Source: Hydractinia symbiolongicarpus (Eukaryota > Cnidaria > Hydrozoa > Anthoathecata > Hydractiniidae). From it: a DNA stretch of 64,000 bases. The stretch spans positions 1,054,001 to 1,118,000 of the forward strand of contig NC_079884.1 of assembly GCF_029227915.1 (NCBI RefSeq), in the 5' to 3' direction. How positions within the stretch are numbered: position 1 is the first letter of the stretch; the number at the start of each line of letters is the position of its first letter. The notes beneath the pieces are model-generated. The model saw nothing but the letters and a program-made list of their open reading frames with translations. It was not told where the DNA came from and ran no database searches. The position numbers and the translations under genes are program-made. This document shows positions 61,213 through 64,000 of the stretch, piece after piece.

Positions 61213-62640
61213 CTATTCGACTATAATTGCACTTAGCTCACACCCTCCATTTATCGTTTTGATTATAAGTTCTTTCGTCCCTCCATCGTAGGTGCCTATA
61301 AAGTTCACATCCATAGCTTGATGTTTTAATCGTGAGCAATTTATTAGGGTTGTTTTTTCATTCGCAAAATTATCTTTTACTGTAAAAGAAGTCCATCCAC
61401 CGGCTTGTACATGAGAAATAGCTACGTAAACATTTTTAGGTGTGCTTCCTTGAACTTGAAATGTTATGGAAATATATTTTTGAGGCCATTCCGTTAAAAA
61501 GCCACCTCTAACATCTCGACGAACAGCACAATTCGTTTTCCACTTTGGAGTTCGGAAAACAACAAAGCCGTTTCTATAATTTATTGTTAACTGATATAGA
61601 CTATGATCCAACATAAATCGATCGTCCGGAAAAACAGCATTCCAACAAATGGAACGAACATCTGAAGCATTATACAAAGCGTTTGGAAGCTGAAAATTTG
61701 TAAGGCTTGAAGCATCTGTTTCATCTTGCTTGACATGTTTTCTTGAATACACTTTCATTAACATAGGGAACAATGTTTGTCGTAGATAAGATATTAATAA
61801 ATAACCCATTTGCGCATGCGCTAAATGAGATGGATGTTTATTTATAAACATATCAGAAGGTGCAATTGTGTGAGCAATTCCGTTAGAACGTATGTACTGA
61901 CATATGGCTGATAGCAAAGAAATGTCGGAAAATTTATAATACTTCGAAAGAGTTGACAAAACTTGGCTTTTGTATTCATGTTTTGCGCAAGCGAATATCT
62001 CCCCTTCTCCGTTTGGAAAAGTTTGAACAGGGAAAAACTTTATAAAGATCAAAGCTGGATGTGTGTCATACAAAAGCACAGAGCGAATAAATTTTTCCAC
62101 TCCTTTTCCATAATCTTCGCTATCAGGATCGTTAATAAAAAATTCCCATAGTAGAATATCAATTGTCTCTTTTGCTGTGACTATGTATTCCTCCCAGCAA
62201 TGGCCAAAAAATGTAGAGCCCACTCCCCCTACGGCTATTACTTTACGTTTCATGTAACTTCCAGTAGCTGGTCCAATAACTTTATTCCACCAAGTTAGCA
62301 AAGCATAATGGAAAGTGCTCTGTCGATTGTTACAACCAAGATCTGCACCTTTGGTGCTTGACCCACCGAAAACATACATAGTAATGCTCTCTCCTTTCAT
62401 CACTTTTGTTAAAAGTCTTTGCAGTGCTTCGCTGTTACGGTCACCATCTTGAATTATACCAGCTTGTATACTCGCTTTGTCTAATTTCAATGTTTCAAAA
62501 CTACCAAATTTTGATTTAAACGTCCACGCATCAAAAACTGACGAATTTAAAGCGTTTCTTAATCTCTCTAACTTTCCACCATTTGCAACAGAATTGATTG
62601 ATAAAAATATATAAATAAACAGAAATATGAACCTTCTCAT
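61213..62640 (-). CDS. Secreted SGNH/GDSL-hydrolase-like protein, 475 residues, intronless
   Basis: The start is set at the Met at 62640 because it opens a clear signal peptide (MRRFIFLFIYIFLSINSVAN). The open frame extends another 59 codons upstream to 62817 without such a signal. SGNH-like blocks are visible: FGGSSTKG (block I, candidate nucleophile Ser94), GGVGST (about 138-143), WEFFIND (candidate oxyanion Asn170) and DMFINKHPSHLAH (about 263-275, candidate Asp/His pair). The C-terminal half (about 315-475) looks like a beta-rich domain with several Cys (332, 371, 435, 467). Such proteins are usually esterases or acetyl-transfer/deacetylating enzymes on glycans or lipids; I cannot name the substrate. 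The single uninterrupted exon contrasts with the intron-rich neighbours and may reflect retroposition. It is convergent with the Kv gene. Confidence 0.72.
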   Translation of the reverse strand: MRRFIFLFIYIFLSINSVANGGKLERLRNALNSSVFDAWTFKSKFGSFETLKLDKASIQAGIIQDGDRNSEALQRLLTKVMKGESITMYVFGGSSTKGADLGCNNRQSTFHYALLTWWNKVIGPATGSYMKRKVIAVGGVGSTFFGHCWEEYIVTAKETIDILLWEFFINDPDSEDYGKGVEKFIRSVLLYDTHPALIFIKFFPVQTFPNGEGEIFACAKHEYKSQVLSTLSKYYKFSDISLLSAICQYIRSNGIAHTIAPSDMFINKHPSHLAHAQMGYLLISYLRQTLFPMLMKVYSRKHVKQDETDASSLTNFQLPNALYNASDVRSICWNAVFPDDRFMLDHSLYQLTINYRNGFVVFRTPKWKTNCAVRRDVRGGFLTEWPQKYISITFQVQGSTPKNVYVAISHVQAGGWTSFTVKDNFANEKTTLINCSRLKHQAMDVNFIGTYDGGTKELIIKTINGGCELSAIIVE

Positions 62641-63008
62641 TATAATTTTTAACACGAAATAATGGTCTTTTGAGCACATTTTAATTTTCAGTATGAATGC
62701 ACCGAAGCATGAAAAAATGTACTGCGAGGAAAGATGTTTTAAAAGAGCCAACCAACGCACACCACGCAGCGTGTGTAAGAAGGCGCAGTTGTGTACAACG
62801 AACGGTATGTGTGACACTGAGAAGTTACAGACAGACGGTGGAGTGCGTAAATGTTTGAAAAAGTAGACACTATTCTGTTTTTTTTCTAAGAATAATTGTG
62901 ATAAACATTAATTTTTGTTCCTTTTCAATTTAGTTAAATTAAATGTAGTCTCTCCTCATGTTTCTTTACATTTTTGAGGACTGGGGTCTAAACTGTTTAC
63001 ATTACGAT

Positions 63009-63078
63009 CAACCTCGTCCCCGGCGCGACGGGCGTCCCCATTATAAAAAAGCGAAAAGGGTTCCTAGGGACGAGGTTG
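63009..63078. mobile_element. Tiny hairpin element (CTCGTCCC family)
   Basis: CAACCTCGTCCCCGG at the left pairs with CCTAGGGACGAGGTTG at the right over 70 bp. Same termini as the elements at 39789 and 41123. Confidence 0.75.
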
Positions 63079-63394
63079 CAATAAGATCTAAGATCTCACA
63101 CTTGATCGGTGCAGTTATTCTCTCGTCTGAAATAAATACCACTATAAAATTTATACATTTAAACATTATTTCTTCTTCCAAAAATAAAGCATAAAGATTT
63201 TTCAAACTAAGAAAAGTAGTTAAAGAGAAAACTTTCTTCTTTCACTATGCTTCGGTAAGTCCAATTCTATTACTTTCGCACCAAACTTCTATTTAACGAG
63301 GAGGTATTCTGTTTTTTACTCCAATTGGATTAAAAGCAACCCCACGATTGGGCAATTCATTGAGATAGATTTGTAGAAATAACTTAAGGAAATT

Positions 63395-63665
63395 AATTCT
63401 CGCGAAAATTATAAGGAAATTCGTTACTATTCGCAAAATTCGCTAAAATAATTTTTTGCGAAATTTGGTATTTTTTTTCAACTTGAAAAACGATTTAGAC
63501 TATTTTTAATATAAATGTGAATATCAAGTTTAGTAGTCTCTATTTAACATAACATCCGGTATAGACGGTATAGATTGAGAAACAAAATGTCATCAAACTC
63601 TTTTTTTTCGCAAAATTCGCCAACATCGCGGAAATTAGTTCTCGCAAAAATTAAATTTTATATTC
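63395..63665. repeat. TTCGCGAA-type repeat cluster
   Basis: Repeated TTCTCGCGAAAATTA, ATTCGCAAAATTCGC and TTTGCGAAATTTG words, shared with 8456-8600 and 31297-31400. Probably the degenerate remains of a short inverted-repeat element. Confidence 0.55.
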
Positions 63666-64000
63666 AAAAAAGCAAACACGCCCCAGCGCCTTTTGTCTCT
63701 TCTTTTTAGAGGCTGGGGACCAGTTTGTCAGAAATGTTGATTAATTTTTTTAGGGTAGAACAACACAAAAAGCAGCTGAAATTAACTCAGCTTACAAACC
63801 GCAACAACAAACTGATGTCAACACGATACACTTTGGAGGGAAGAATTTTGACTAACTAAGGTGGTTTCACTTTGAAGCATGTTTTTCGATTGGGTGTCCC
63901 TACTCTCCAGTGGAGGATTCGAAGTATCGTATGTAGAGAAAAAATGCTGTGTGGGTAAAGGGATGACCTAAGAAACAAGGGCTTGCTAAAGTCACGTGAT

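Larger units (their letters stand above)
62641..64000. other. Upstream region of the SGNH gene, no gene seen
   Basis: Contains a hairpin element (63009-63078), a TTCGCGAA-type repeat cluster (63395-63665) and AT-rich sequence up to the window edge. The short open frame at 62958-63194 runs through the hairpin element and is not supported. Confidence 0.55.

Overview
The window looks like AT-rich nuclear DNA of an invertebrate animal. It has many spliced genes with GT-AG introns from about 0.1 to 5 kb, very abundant small inverted-repeat elements and SINEs, and no bacterial gene organisation. A secreted astacin protease carrying TSP1, MAM and three ShKT modules, next to a Shaker-type potassium channel, points to a cnidarian, possibly a hydrozoan. 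This placement is inference from protein architecture, not from a marker gene.

Layout, left to right. (1) 517-7522, minus: the first three coding exons of a divergent UBR5/hyd-like E3 ligase that runs off the left edge. Its 5 kb first intron holds a 132 bp hairpin, a 53 bp tandem array and a broken THAP-domain remnant. (2) 10073-10759, plus: a small F-box protein. (3) 12146-19716, minus: a 15-exon RhoGEF (DH-PH) of 558 residues that can be read with consistent intron phases to a C-terminal CaaX box (CAVM). (4) 19.7-27.2 kb: a mobile-element zone with a (TA)n tract, three inverted-repeat elements, a Helitron-like element and a tRNA-derived SINE family. (5) 27288-31019, plus: TMEM115, complete in 8 exons. 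(6) 32836-42399, minus: a complete 15-exon astacin metalloprotease of 718 residues, convergent with TMEM115. (7) 42.4-53.2 kb: no gene that I can support, but a G-rich minisatellite and other repeats. (8) 56415-58563, plus: a Kv1/Shaker channel in two coding exons, with a plausible upstream N-terminal exon at 53238. (9) 61213-62640, minus: an intronless secreted SGNH-hydrolase-like protein.

The genes do not form a functional cluster. They cover ubiquitylation (UBR5-like, F-box), Rho signalling, Golgi membrane biology, extracellular proteolysis and excitability. The recurring feature is the density of short non-autonomous elements in almost every intron and intergenic space.

All exon models were read by eye from splice sites, phase and family homology. 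Each exon list was checked so that phases join and no stop interrupts. Transcript data would be the deciding test.
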